DNA from: Bacillus sp. AFS088145
GTDB taxonomy: Bacteria > Bacillota > Bacilli > Bacillales > Bacillaceae_G
Reading direction: 5' to 3'
Length of the DNA stretch: 64,000 bases
Assembly: GCF_002564465.1 (NCBI RefSeq)
Contig: NZ_NUUX01000002.1
Coordinates: 1-64,000, forward strand
The translations under genes were made by a program, and so were the position numbers. This document shows positions 17,825-26,204 of this stretch, piece by piece (the first letter of the stretch is position 1; the number at the start of each line of letters is the position of its first letter). The notes below the pieces were generated by a model that was not told where the DNA came from, searched no databases, and worked only from the letters and a program-made list of their open reading frames with translations.

Positions 17825-17967
17825 TGCTTCATTTTTGTTATGCGAATTTTTTTCCTCTAGGTTATTCAATCTCCGTAGTGCAGTGTCTTATCCATACAAC
17901 TTTGAGACCAACCCCTATTAAAGAGTCATAGAAATTTCAGTTCTAAAGTGCATTAAATTTATAATAA

Positions 17968-19299
17968 TTATTTACTAATAAGCTGTGGCATTGGATTCAC
18001 TGGCTTTCGACCAATTGAGTAATAGTGGATGTTCTTTTTTTGCATTTTAGTTAATTCAAAACAATTACGTCCATCAATTACTAACGGAAGCTTCATTAGC
18101 TCCTCATACAATTGGAGATCAGTTTCTACGATTTCTCTCCATTCAGTCAAAATAAATGTGGCCTCTTTTTCACGAATGGCTTCCTTCACATTAACTGAAT
18201 AATTTATGGAATCTCCGAATACTTTTCTTAATTCAGGTAGGGCATATGGATCATATACTGTTATTTTAGTACCTTCTCTGATGAACTGATTAATTAAATC
18301 GATCGAAGGTGCATGTCGAATATCATTTGTATTTGGCTTAAAGCTAACTCCTAGAATTGCAATTTCTTTATTTTTTAAATTTCCAAAAAGAGATTTTATT
18401 AATTCGAAAAGTTTTATTTTCTGTTGATTATTAATTGTAATAACAGATTTTAATAGTTTTAAGTCTACACCTACTAGCTCAGCTTCTTTTACTAAAGCAG
18501 TCGTATCCTTTGGGAAACATGATCCTCCATATCCAATTCCAGCTTTTAAAAACTTTGAACCGATTCGATGGTCTAGCCCGATACCATGAGAAACATGATC
18601 AACATTAGCATCCAATTTTTCACAGATCATAGCAATTTCATTAATAAAACTTATTTTAGTAGCTAAAAAAGCATTAGATGCATACTTGATCATTTCCGCA
18701 CTTCTTGCATCTGTTGTATAAATAGCTGTATTAAATGGTTTATATAATTCCTTTATCAATTCCGTTGCACTTTGACTTTCGGAACCAATGACAATTCGGT
18801 CACCATTAAATAGATCGTATAGTGCAGAGCCTTCCCTTAAAAATTCAGGATTTGATACTATATCAATCGTTAAATGCCGAGGGGCATTTTCCAACATGAT
18901 TCTCTTAACTGCTTCATTCGTTCCAACCGGAACAGTGCTTTTAATAACAACTATTAGATTTTTGTTAGCATTAATTGCGATCTCTTTCGCAACACCTTTT
19001 AAATAGTGCAAATTTGCTGTTCCATCAGGAAGTTCTGGTGTACCGACAGCAATGAATATGATATCTGCATGGCTATAAGCTACTTTGTAATTTGTTGTAA
19101 ACTCAATTTTATTAAGGGAAATATTTTCTAATAATAATTCTTTCAAGCCCGGTTCAAAGATAGGGCAAATTCCTTTTTGCAGTAATTCAATTTTTTCAAC
19201 ATCAATATCAACACATGTTACATTGTAACCAACTGTAGCAAATGAAACTCCTGTAGTAAGACCAACATATCCCGTACCAGCAACAACTATATGCGTCAT
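17968..19299 (-). CDS. ugd: UDP-glucose 6-dehydrogenase
   Basis: A 443-residue NAD-dependent enzyme that oxidises UDP-glucose twice to UDP-glucuronate for cell-surface polysaccharide. It has an N-terminal Rossmann fold with G8-x-G-Y-V-G13. Substrate motifs are STVPVGT at 121-127 and NPEFLREGSA at 150-159, and the catalytic cysteine is C261 in GIGYGGSCFPKD. Length is standard for the TuaD/Ugd family. It is monocistronic here with no glycosyltransferase neighbours, so the polymer is not identifiable. B. subtilis has flhO-flhP in the equivalent place between mbl and fabZ. Confidence 0.95.
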   Translation of the reverse strand: MTHIVVAGTGYVGLTTGVSFATVGYNVTCVDIDVEKIELLQKGICPIFEPGLKELLLENISLNKIEFTTNYKVAYSHADIIFIAVGTPELPDGTANLHYLKGVAKEIAINANKNLIVVIKSTVPVGTNEAVKRIMLENAPRHLTIDIVSNPEFLREGSALYDLFNGDRIVIGSESQSATELIKELYKPFNTAIYTTDARSAEMIKYASNAFLATKISFINEIAMICEKLDANVDHVSHGIGLDHRIGSKFLKAGIGYGGSCFPKDTTALVKEAELVGVDLKLLKSVITINNQQKIKLFELIKSLFGNLKNKEIAILGVSFKPNTNDIRHAPSIDLINQFIREGTKITVYDPYALPELRKVFGDSINYSVNVKEAIREKEATFILTEWREIVETDLQLYEELMKLPLVIDGRNCFELTKMQKKNIHYYSIGRKPVNPMPQLISK

Positions 19300-19785
19300 G
19301 GTTCATCCCCATCCTATACAATTAATCAGTAAAGATAAAAGACCTTTAACACTGCCTAAAGTGATAAAATTTACTTTTAATTGCAAATTTTGTTTTGATT
19401 TCTATAGGTCTATTGCTTTTTAAAAGAGATAAAGTTTAGTATCTCTACTTCTCTTGAAGTTCGATCATCATTTACACAAGTTAAATTAACTATCTACCAA
19501 TCAACCCTTTTCCGTTTTTCTTTAGACCAAGTCCCAAGTTAAACTAGAGGAGCGTTTTACTAATTTTTAAGATGTTAGAGTTTTAAGTATTAAATCATAT
19601 GTACTGCTTACCTTGATAATCCTCATTTTACAATTACTTAATTTAAACTTTAAATGGCGCTTTTTAAACGTTGATACTTTCTTTTTCTCTTTGCCAACTT
19701 TGACTACCTTCTAGTTCATCTTAACTTTACAAAACATAAACACTTTTCTTACAAAGATAACCGTTCCTAATAAATTCCAAACAAA
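19300..19785. other. Gene-free AT-rich stretch upstream of ugd
   Basis: About 485 bp with no credible open reading frame. The only structure I see is a short inverted repeat AGAGATA-N8-TATCTCT near 19425-19446, a possible operator. Otherwise nothing recognisable. Confidence 0.5.
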
Positions 19786-19842
19786 AAAATCCCAAGCTCT
19801 ATATGCTTGAGATTTCAGTGTGTAATCAAGCTAGATAGCTTG
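19786..19842 (-). terminator. Terminator after mbl, two hairpins
   Basis: On the minus strand AATCTCAAGC pairs with GCTTGGGATT and is followed by a T7 run (19786-19815). A second palindrome CAAGCTA-N2-TAGCTTG (19827-19842) lies between it and the mbl stop codon. Confidence 0.82.
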
Positions 19843-19847
19843 AGATT

Positions 19848-20849
19848 TTATTTTAAGTAACGACTTGGAATTTTATCAATATTTTCTAACATAATTCCAG
19901 TACCTACTGCAACACATTGCATTGGATCTTCAGCGATGAAAACAGGTACTTTTAATTCTTCAGCAAGTAAAATATCTATTCCATGAAGTAATGCTCCGCC
20001 ACCAGTAAGAATAACTCCACGATCAATAATATCAGCTGATAATTCAGGTGGTGTACGCTCTAATACTGTTTTTGCAGCTTGTACGATTAAGTAAACTGGT
20101 TCACTTAATGCTCTTTGAATTTCATCAGATTGTACAGTAATTGTACGAGGTAATCCAGTTACCATATCACGTCCACGGATATCGATTGATTCATTTCTTG
20201 CGCCAGGGAAAACAGTACCTACTTCAATTTTAATTTGCTCTGCAGTACGTTCTCCAATTAGCAGTTTGTATTCACGCTTGATATAGTTTAGAATCTCCAT
20301 ATCAAACTTGTCCCCTGCCATTTTAATTGAAGAGGCGGTGACGATATCTCCCATCGATAAGACTGCGACATCGGTTGTCCCACCGCCAATATCAATTACC
20401 ATGTTACCACTTGGTTGGAATATATCCATTCCAGCACCGATTGCAGCAACCTTTGGCTCTTCTTCAAGATAAACTTGTTTACCGCCACTCTTTTCAGCAG
20501 CTTCACGAATTGCTTTTTGTTCAACAGATGTGATGTTCGTTGGACAACAAATCAAAATACGCGGCTTTGACATGAATCCCTTTACATCTAATTTATTTAT
20601 AAAATGACGTAGCATTGCCTCAGTAATATCAAAATCAGCAATTACGCCGTCTTTAAGTGGACGGATTGCTACGATATTACCAGGTGTACGACCTACCATG
20701 CGGCTTGCTTCTTCCCCTACTGCTAATACTTTACCGCTACTACGCTCTATTGCAACTACAGAGGGTTCGTTTAATACGATTCCCTTACCTTTAACATGTA
20801 TTAAGACATTGGCTGTACCAAGATCTATTCCGATATCCTTAGAAAACAT
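19848..20849 (-). CDS. mbl: MreB-like actin homologue Mbl
   Basis: A 333-residue bacterial actin that polymerises at the membrane and guides the elongasome for rod shape. Actin-fold motifs are visible: IGIDLGTANVLIHVKGKGIV (phosphate 1), VIDIGGGTTDVAVLS near 158 (phosphate 2), and TGGGALLHGID near 288 (adenosine). The ATG giving MFSKDIGID is preceded by AAGGAGGAG; upstream in-frame ATGs lack a ribosome binding site. The exact B. subtilis Mbl length and the position immediately downstream of spoIIID favour mbl over mreB or mreBH. Confidence 0.95.
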   Translation of the reverse strand: MFSKDIGIDLGTANVLIHVKGKGIVLNEPSVVAIERSSGKVLAVGEEASRMVGRTPGNIVAIRPLKDGVIADFDITEAMLRHFINKLDVKGFMSKPRILICCPTNITSVEQKAIREAAEKSGGKQVYLEEEPKVAAIGAGMDIFQPSGNMVIDIGGGTTDVAVLSMGDIVTASSIKMAGDKFDMEILNYIKREYKLLIGERTAEQIKIEVGTVFPGARNESIDIRGRDMVTGLPRTITVQSDEIQRALSEPVYLIVQAAKTVLERTPPELSADIIDRGVILTGGGALLHGIDILLAEELKVPVFIAEDPMQCVAVGTGIMLENIDKIPSRYLK

Positions 20850-21006
20850 TCCTTTTGGCTCCTCCTTATTCACTATACTCATGAGCAGTTCCCCGAATAC
20901 GTTCCATACCAAAATATAATTTTACCATAAAGAACTACTTTTAGTAATTAATATTTGTGAACAGGAGGTTAAATATTTCTAATTTTGTTTTCAAGGCTCA
21001 GAAACC

Positions 21007-21276
21007 CTATTTAGTTACTTTCTCAACGTCTTCTTTTTGATACTTTTGCTTTGTAGCCTCTCCACCGCGTAAGTGACGAATTGATTTGTGATAATCCAAA
21101 ATTTCTTTTACTTCATTTGCCAAATCTGGATTGATTTCCGGTAGGCGTTCTGTTAAATCTTTGTGTACTGTACTTTTTGACACTCCAAACTCTTTAGCTA
21201 TTACACGAACTGTTTTCTTCGTCTCCACGATATATTTCCCAATCTTGATCGTTCTCTCTTTGATGTAATCGTGCAC
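21007..21276 (-). CDS. spoIIID: Sporulation transcriptional regulator SpoIIID
   Basis: An 89-residue mother-cell regulator with a helix-turn-helix (TVRVIAKEFGVSKSTVHKDL, about residues 21-40). It binds DNA as a monomer and activates or represses many sigma-E genes. The GTG at 21276 has AGAGGAGGAG just upstream. The frame stays open upstream to another GTG at 21405, itself behind GAGGTGAGG, which would add 43 residues (MDFLPSQNKC...) rich in Gln, Ser and Glu. In B. subtilis a small upstream ORF, usd, is needed for spoIIID translation; here the upstream frame is fused in phase. A sigma-E-type promoter lies at 21445-21473. Confidence 0.95.
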   Translation of the reverse strand: MHDYIKERTIKIGKYIVETKKTVRVIAKEFGVSKSTVHKDLTERLPEINPDLANEVKEILDYHKSIRHLRGGEATKQKYQKEDVEKVTK

Positions 21277-21444
21277 ACTACTCTCCTCCTCTAAATGGAT
21301 GTGAGAAGCGTGAAATGAGACTCGTTTTGACTGACTAAGCTGCTCTTTTTCCTGCTCTGACTGACCTGCTGAGGTACATTTATTTTGACTAGGTAGAAAA
21401 TCCACGATTCCTCACCTCAAACACCTCTTTGATGGGTTTATAAC

Positions 21445-21473
21445 ATTGTATTAGCAAAGGTGTCTAACTATGC
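21445..21473 (-). promoter_or_regulatory. Sigma-E-type promoter for spoIIID
   Basis: On the minus strand: -35 GCATAGTT, 13-nt spacer, -10 AATACAAT, close to the sigma-E consensus (GHATANTT and CATACANT). Mother-cell sigma-E transcription of spoIIID is established in B. subtilis. It sits just upstream of the usd-like start. Confidence 0.7.
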
Positions 21474-21492
21474 ACAATTATCAGAAAAAAAC

Positions 21493-21548
21493 AAGTGCCC
21501 AACACATATGTGGTATGATTCCCACGTGTTAGGCACTTTGTGAATTGC
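21493..21548 (-). terminator. Terminator after spoIIQ
   Basis: AAGTGCCCAACAC (21493-21505) pairs with GTGTTAGGCACTT (21536-21548) through a long central region. On the minus strand a T-run follows. It is immediately upstream of the spoIIID promoter region. Confidence 0.78.
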
Positions 21549-21555
21549 TTAAATA

Positions 21556-22350
21556 TTATTGTTGAATTTTATTTCCATCTGAATCAGCATTAGAAGAACC
21601 TTGTTCATTGTCATCTGATACATTCCCAGAAGTATTCATTGTATTAGATTCTTTTGTATCGCTTTTTGTATTTTCAGAACTAATAATTGATGAAACATCT
21701 TGTCCTTGGTATTTCTCTGGATTAATTGCTACACCATCTTTACGTAATTCATAATGAACATGAATGCCATTTTCTTTGCCAATTAAAGCTGTTCCAGCTG
21801 TTCCAAGAACTTGTCCTTGTGAAACTTTTGTTCCTGGCTCAACACTTACAGATTTTAAACTTTGGTAATATGAAACTAATCCGTTACCACTTTCTACTAC
21901 AACTACATAACCTAGCTCAGCATCTTTTTGAGCTTTTGTAACAGTACCACTAAGAGCTGCAGTCACATCAAATTCTTTTCCACTTTTATCAACTAAATCC
22001 ATACCAGTGTTGATCGTAAAAGTATTATTATCCATTTGGATTAATGATGCTTGTTGCTCATCTTTTGAAGCAGAGTCATCATAATAATGACTTTTAACTT
22101 GAACTGTTGCATCCTTTGAAACTGGGTAAGTTAATTTTTCTTCTGGCTGTGAAGCTGGAATTGCCTCTGGCTCTCTCGTATCAACTGTAGTTCCAGTTTT
22201 TGTTGGAGTTGGAGCATTACTATATTGATACCATAACGCACCTGTCAAAATAACTGCCGCACTCACTAAATAAATTGCTGGTACTACCCAACGCTTTCTT
22301 AACATTTTAATAACCTTTTGAGAAGTTTTTTTGTTTTGTTCCTCTCTCAT
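21556..22350 (-). CDS. spoIIQ: Forespore engulfment protein SpoIIQ (degenerate LytM/M23)
   Basis: A 264-residue forespore membrane protein that binds SpoIIIAH across the intermembrane space and helps engulfment and the feeding-tube channel. One helix (about residues 21-40), then a linker, then an M23/LytM domain at about 75-212. The usual Zn motif HxGxD is NTGMD (114-118), so the first ligand is lost, while HVH (197-199) remains. That matches the non-catalytic Bacillus SpoIIQ. The Ser/Asn-rich tail is low complexity. ATG at 22350 follows GAGGTGATAAGG. Position between spoIID and spoIIID is conserved in B. subtilis. Confidence 0.93.
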   Translation of the reverse strand: MREEQNKKTSQKVIKMLRKRWVVPAIYLVSAAVILTGALWYQYSNAPTPTKTGTTVDTREPEAIPASQPEEKLTYPVSKDATVQVKSHYYDDSASKDEQQASLIQMDNNTFTINTGMDLVDKSGKEFDVTAALSGTVTKAQKDAELGYVVVVESGNGLVSYYQSLKSVSVEPGTKVSQGQVLGTAGTALIGKENGIHVHYELRKDGVAINPEKYQGQDVSSIISSENTKSDTKESNTMNTSGNVSDDNEQGSSNADSDGNKIQQ

Positions 22351-22434
22351 CCTTATCACCTCTGCAATCATTGTCAACAGATTTCTGGAATTATATACGC
22401 AATTTAGAAAATTTTAGTTCGACAAAATTCTTAT

Positions 22435-22551
22435 TTTTCCACACAATTTCAAACTAATTCACATTAATCCACAAAATACTAGAAAAATATTAACAAATGA
22501 AAGCGATTTATCCACAATTCCACAAGGTTTATACACAATATTTGTGGATAA
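22435..22551. other. DnaA-box cluster 1
   Basis: Consensus DnaA boxes TTATCCACA at 22508-22516 (plus) and 22543-22551 (minus), with TTATACACA at 22529-22537 (plus). Near matches TTTTCCACA (about 22436-22444) and TAATCCACA (about 22465-22473) lie upstream. They fall in the gene-free region between spoIIQ and the T-box leader, far from any dnaA-like gene in this window. B. subtilis has such clusters outside oriC that restrain replication initiation. Confidence 0.65.
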
Positions 22552-22590
22552 GTTAATCAGTCTCATTATGAAGTTCACAAAATATTTTTC

Positions 22591-22619
22591 TTGCATTTTT
22601 CTTTATTACAAAATATAAT
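22591..22619 (+). promoter_or_regulatory. Sigma-A promoter for the T-box/oligopeptide-binding gene
   Basis: TTGCAT (22591-22596), exact 17-nt spacer, TATAAT (22614-22619). Transcription would begin near 22626, ahead of the T-box leader. Confidence 0.85.
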
Positions 22620-22689
22620 CACACTACAAGCTTGTACGATGTATTAAAAACTTAAACTTAAAAAATTATTTCAGTCATTATATATTTTT

Positions 22690-23003
22690 TGCGATGATGA
22701 AGAAGAGTAGATTATATGAAAGTTTCAGAGAGCTGACGGTTGGTGCAAGTCAGTACGGACATATTTTTGAATGGGCTTCTGAGCACCCAAACCGAACCAT
22801 TTATTTATGCAGTAGGCTTTGGCGGACGTCTCACCGATAAAAGAGACGGGTATTCAAACTCATGTTTCGATACTGCTTTTTGTCACAAGGTAGTTCAATT
22901 CATTTGTTTCGATACTGCAAAGTGAGTCTAAACGTTTTTAGACTAATTAAGGTGGCACCACGGGAGTCCTCGTCCTTTTTATAAGGCGGGGACTCTTTTT
23001 TTT
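22690..23003 (+). promoter_or_regulatory. T-box riboswitch leader
   Basis: The leader contains the hallmarks of a tRNA-sensing T-box: an AGTA element near 22706, AGAGAG before an apical stem-loop CTGAC...GTCAG (22733-22753) holding GGTTGGTG, the conserved T-box AAGGTGGCACCACGGG (22949-22964), and a terminator GAGTCCTCGTCC/GGCGGGGACTC (22964-22995) followed by T8. The antiterminator can form from the T-box sequence. The specifier region follows GAA at 22769-22771. The codon is UGG (Trp) or, one base later, GGG (Gly); a purine after the specifier favours UGG, but this is not settled. It controls an oligopeptide-binding lipoprotein gene. Confidence 0.9.
22964..23003 (+). terminator. T-box leader terminator
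   Basis: GAGTCCTCGTCC (22964-22975) pairs with GGCGGGGACTC (22985-22995) with G-U pairs, then T8. It is mutually exclusive with the antiterminator formed by the T-box sequence. Confidence 0.88.
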
Positions 23004-23032
23004 GTACCCAAAAATAAGGAGAGAAAAATAAA

Positions 23033-24652
23033 ATGATATTTACTAAGAAAACCTTCATATCAATTACTTTATTATTCACATTGGCACTAGCAGGTTGTGG
23101 ACAACAATCAAATCAAACAGCTTCGAAGTCAAATGATCACACGTTACATTTAATGGATACTTCAGATATTGTAAGTCTTGATAGTTCACTAGCTTTAGAT
23201 GGACCATCATTAAACGCACTTAATAGCGTAATGGAAGGTCTTTACATGCCAAATGAAAAAGGAGAATACGTTCCCGCTGCTGCTTTGTCACATAAAGTTA
23301 GTACGGATGGTAAAGTTTATACATTTACTCTAAGAGACGCTAAATATTCAAATGGAGACCCAGTAACAGCAAAAGATTTTGTTTTTGCAATGAAACGAGC
23401 AGTTGATCCAAATACTAAAGCACAGTTTGCATATGATTTATATGATATTGAAAATGCTAAAGAAATTAACCAAGGAAAGTTATCTGTGGATAAGCTCGGG
23501 GTAACTGCACTAGATGATAAAACACTACAAATTAAACTTGAACGCCCTATTCCATATTTCATTCAACTGACTAGTTTACCGATGTTCTTCCCGTTAAATG
23601 AAAAATTCGTTAAGGATCAAGGTAGCAAATATGGTTTAGAAGCAAATACAACTTTATATAATGGTCCTTACGTTGTAAGTAAATGGGATCATGAAGCTGG
23701 ATTCACAATGACAAAAAATCCACAATACTATGATAAAAAGAATGTCCATGTAAATAAAATTGACGTTAAAATCATGAAAGAAACAACAACTGCAGTTAAT
23801 CTTTATGAAACAGGTGAACTTGACCAAGCGATTATTGATTCTAATGTTATCGATCGTTATAAAGGGAATAAAGAATTAAACAAACTAGCTATGCCAATTG
23901 TCTCTTACATCAGCTTTAATCAAAAAAATCCATTTTTAGCAAATGTAAAAGTACGTAAGGCAATCGCAAATGGCTATAATAAAGAGGACATTAGTACAAC
24001 GATATTAAACGATGGTTCTATTCCTACTGATCGAATTATTCCTAAAGGTTTAGTAAAAAACTCTAAAGGCGTCGACTTTGTGAGCTCAACGACTCATCCT
24101 TCTACAGTAAGTTTAGAAGAGGCTAAATCACTTTTTAAAGAGGCTTTATCTGAAAGTGGTAAGTCAAAAGCTACAATTTCATTACTAGTAAGTGATAACA
24201 ATACATCGCGTAAAATCGGTGAATATTTAAAATCACAATTAGAAACAAACTTAAAAGGTTTAACTGTTAATATTGTCGTACAGCCCGCACAACAAAAATT
24301 CGAATTGCGTCAGCAAGGAAACTATGATCTCTCTCTAGATACATGGGGTGCTGATTATCCTGATCCAACGACTTATTTAGAGCTATTTACATCTAAATCG
24401 GCTTTAAATGTATTAAATTATAAAAATGCTCAATATGATGAATTTGTACAAAAAGCAAATACAATCAGCTTACAAAACGAATCAGAACGTACTCAGCTCC
24501 TTCATAATGCTGAAGACCTTTTATTAGATGACGCTGCGATTGCTCCAGTTTACCAAGCTGGCTATGTATACTTGCAAAAATCAAATGTAAAAAACATAAA
24601 AGTACGTCCATTTGTTGGATATTTTTATTATAAATATGCTCAAAAGCAGTAA
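23033..24652 (+). CDS. Oligopeptide ABC transporter substrate-binding lipoprotein (OppA-like)
   Basis: A 539-residue extracytoplasmic solute-binding protein of family 5. Lipobox LAGC (C22) follows a hydrophobic signal. Typical OppA motifs are YTFTLRDAKYSNGDPVTAKDF (about residues 98-118), KLERPIPYF and NGPYVVSKW. It binds peptides for import. No permease or ATPase genes are beside it, so it must use a permease encoded elsewhere. A T-box leader makes it respond to an uncharged tRNA, tying peptide uptake to shortage of one amino acid. GGAGAG precedes the ATG. Confidence 0.93.
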   Translation: MIFTKKTFISITLLFTLALAGCGQQSNQTASKSNDHTLHLMDTSDIVSLDSSLALDGPSLNALNSVMEGLYMPNEKGEYVPAAALSHKVSTDGKVYTFTLRDAKYSNGDPVTAKDFVFAMKRAVDPNTKAQFAYDLYDIENAKEINQGKLSVDKLGVTALDDKTLQIKLERPIPYFIQLTSLPMFFPLNEKFVKDQGSKYGLEANTTLYNGPYVVSKWDHEAGFTMTKNPQYYDKKNVHVNKIDVKIMKETTTAVNLYETGELDQAIIDSNVIDRYKGNKELNKLAMPIVSYISFNQKNPFLANVKVRKAIANGYNKEDISTTILNDGSIPTDRIIPKGLVKNSKGVDFVSSTTHPSTVSLEEAKSLFKEALSESGKSKATISLLVSDNNTSRKIGEYLKSQLETNLKGLTVNIVVQPAQQKFELRQQGNYDLSLDTWGADYPDPTTYLELFTSKSALNVLNYKNAQYDEFVQKANTISLQNESERTQLLHNAEDLLLDDAAIAPVYQAGYVYLQKSNVKNIKVRPFVGYFYYKYAQKQ

Positions 24653-24792
24653 GGGATAAGAAAAGAAGTGGAATTGTAGTGTAATCTTATGAATTTCGTA
24701 AGGAACTGAAATCGAACCTGTATGCTGCAAATAACACTAGTATTTCTGCAATTAAACTTCATAATTTCCCAAAATAAATACTTTATTTAATC

Positions 24793-24841
24793 AAAAAACA
24801 CTCTAATCGGACGAATCTTAGTTTGATTTAGAGTGTTTTTT
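24793..24841. terminator. Bidirectional terminator after the OppA-like gene
   Basis: AAAAACACTCTAA pairs with TTAGAGTGTTTTT across a 20-nt loop; T-runs on both strands. It lies between the convergent OppA-like gene and spoIID. Confidence 0.8.
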
Positions 24842-24892
24842 AATTAGTTACTTCTTCTCATAAAAAACCGATCTTAGCGGTTATACAAAAAA

Positions 24893-24913
24893 ACAGACCT
24901 TAATGAGGTCTGT
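24893..24913 (-). terminator. Terminator of spoIID
   Basis: ACAGACC-N7-GGTCTGT (24893-24913), touching the spoIID stop codon and followed on the minus strand by T7. Confidence 0.85.
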
Positions 24914-25926
24914 CAAAGCTTCTCCAATAGGTCATAATCCTTCTTACTAAGCTTCTTTATGCTAATTCCCTTATAGTAATACTTAGCGATCTCAGCGTAT
25001 GTTTTTCCTTGCTTAGCAAGCTCATTTGCTCCGTATTGACTCATACCTACTCCATGGCCAAAACCTTTTGTTGTAATGATGATTTCATTACCTGAACGCT
25101 CCCATGAAAAATCTGTTGAACGTAGGTTTAGTTTTTCTCTAATTTCTTTACCAGAGAGAGTTTTTTTACCAAATGTCACTTGTGCTACACGTTTACCTTG
25201 TGTTCTCGAGGTGACTTTCCCTATGTCTGACTTATTAATTTTTACATTAAGTTTCTTTTCGAAATGACTTATTGTGATTGATTTTTTTGATAGATAGTTT
25301 GGAGCAACGGAATCCCAAGGACTCGGTACGCTTTTCAAATATGGTACACTATTTTTCCAATATTCTTCGGAGTTTTCTGTGTATCCATTGCTTGTGGAGA
25401 AGAATGAAGCAGTTATAGGTTGTCCATTGTAAGTTAATATTTGTCCTTCAGTAGCTCTTACTGCTTTTTCAATTTTGGCTATATTTTTATCGTATTCAGC
25501 GCCATATCTTTTCTTCAGGTCGTCACGATCCTGAAAGACTTGAAAATTAACTGAATCATCAACAATTCCACCCTCATCAAGTGGTTTTCCTTCTTTCAAT
25601 CGTTTGATGATAAATGTTCTTGCACTTAAACTTTGTGCTTTTAGTGCTTCTGTTTCAAATTTTGCTGGCATTTCTGATGCTACTACTCCTAATACGTATT
25701 CCTCGATAGGTAGTTTTTCAACTTTTTGTGTTTTTGTTCTAAAAACTTCAATACTTAGATTGTCATTTTTGTTCGCTGCTGCGACTTGGTTTGCTTTTTT
25801 CTGTAGCTGATCAACCAATCTACCATCTGTATGGCTATGAAATGGTAGAACAAGCAATGTAGGGATAATAATAACGACTGAGCAAGTAGTTAATCCTGCA
25901 GTGATTAATGTTTTAAATGACTTCAT
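24913..25926 (-). CDS. spoIID: Stage II sporulation protein D (lytic transglycosylase)
   Basis: A 337-residue mother-cell enzyme that trims septal peptidoglycan strands from which SpoIIP has removed the stem peptides, driving engulfment. An N-terminal membrane anchor (about residues 7-28) precedes the SpoIID domain. The catalytic glutamate is likely E85 in LGVVASEMPAKFETEALKAQ, and the C-terminal GFGHGVGMSQYGA motif is present. The ATG follows TAGGAGG. The gene lies downstream of murA as in B. subtilis. Confidence 0.96.
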   Translation of the reverse strand: MKSFKTLITAGLTTCSVVIIIPTLLVLPFHSHTDGRLVDQLQKKANQVAAANKNDNLSIEVFRTKTQKVEKLPIEEYVLGVVASEMPAKFETEALKAQSLSARTFIIKRLKEGKPLDEGGIVDDSVNFQVFQDRDDLKKRYGAEYDKNIAKIEKAVRATEGQILTYNGQPITASFFSTSNGYTENSEEYWKNSVPYLKSVPSPWDSVAPNYLSKKSITISHFEKKLNVKINKSDIGKVTSRTQGKRVAQVTFGKKTLSGKEIREKLNLRSTDFSWERSGNEIIITTKGFGHGVGMSQYGANELAKQGKTYAEIAKYYYKGISIKKLSKKDYDLLEKL

Positions 25927-26144
25927 ATTTTCCTCCTATCCATTTCAATACAACTTTAAATGACAATTTTCAACTAACTGCCCTTTCTAAAGATAATTTA
26001 TGTATATGGACAAGCATTTAGAACAAATAATAGATTGATTTCAAATTAGATTCTTTTAACAAATTGTATTATTTTTTATTATTTTTAGAATATTTTATAA
26101 GGTTTCTGTCTATAACTTATAGTAGAAAGTTGCATGAAAATGCA

Positions 26145-26189
26145 AAAATGCCCGACTCTATGTGGGGTAACACAAAGTGCCAGGCATTT
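26145..26189 (-). terminator. Terminator after murA
   Basis: AAAATGCC (26145-26152) pairs with GGCATTT (26183-26189); the interior adds partial pairing. A T-run follows on the minus strand. Confidence 0.72.
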
Positions 26190-26204
26190 GAATTAGTTTT
26201 TAGT

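Noticed and set aside
19300-19785. Possible small gene or RNA upstream of ugd
   Set aside because: No start with a ribosome binding site and no convincing fold; called empty.
22418-22424. Spo0A box TGTCGAA upstream of spoIIQ
   Set aside because: A single 7-mer; the same motif also occurs near 39450 and is expected by chance. spoIIQ is normally forespore sigma-F controlled.
22498-22511. cre-like sequence before the T-box promoter
   Set aside because: Two of the defined cre positions mismatch and it overlaps a DnaA box, which explains the bases better.
22740-22925. Small open frame inside the T-box leader
   Set aside because: It overlaps the conserved T-box stem elements and lacks a ribosome binding site, so it is a chance frame.
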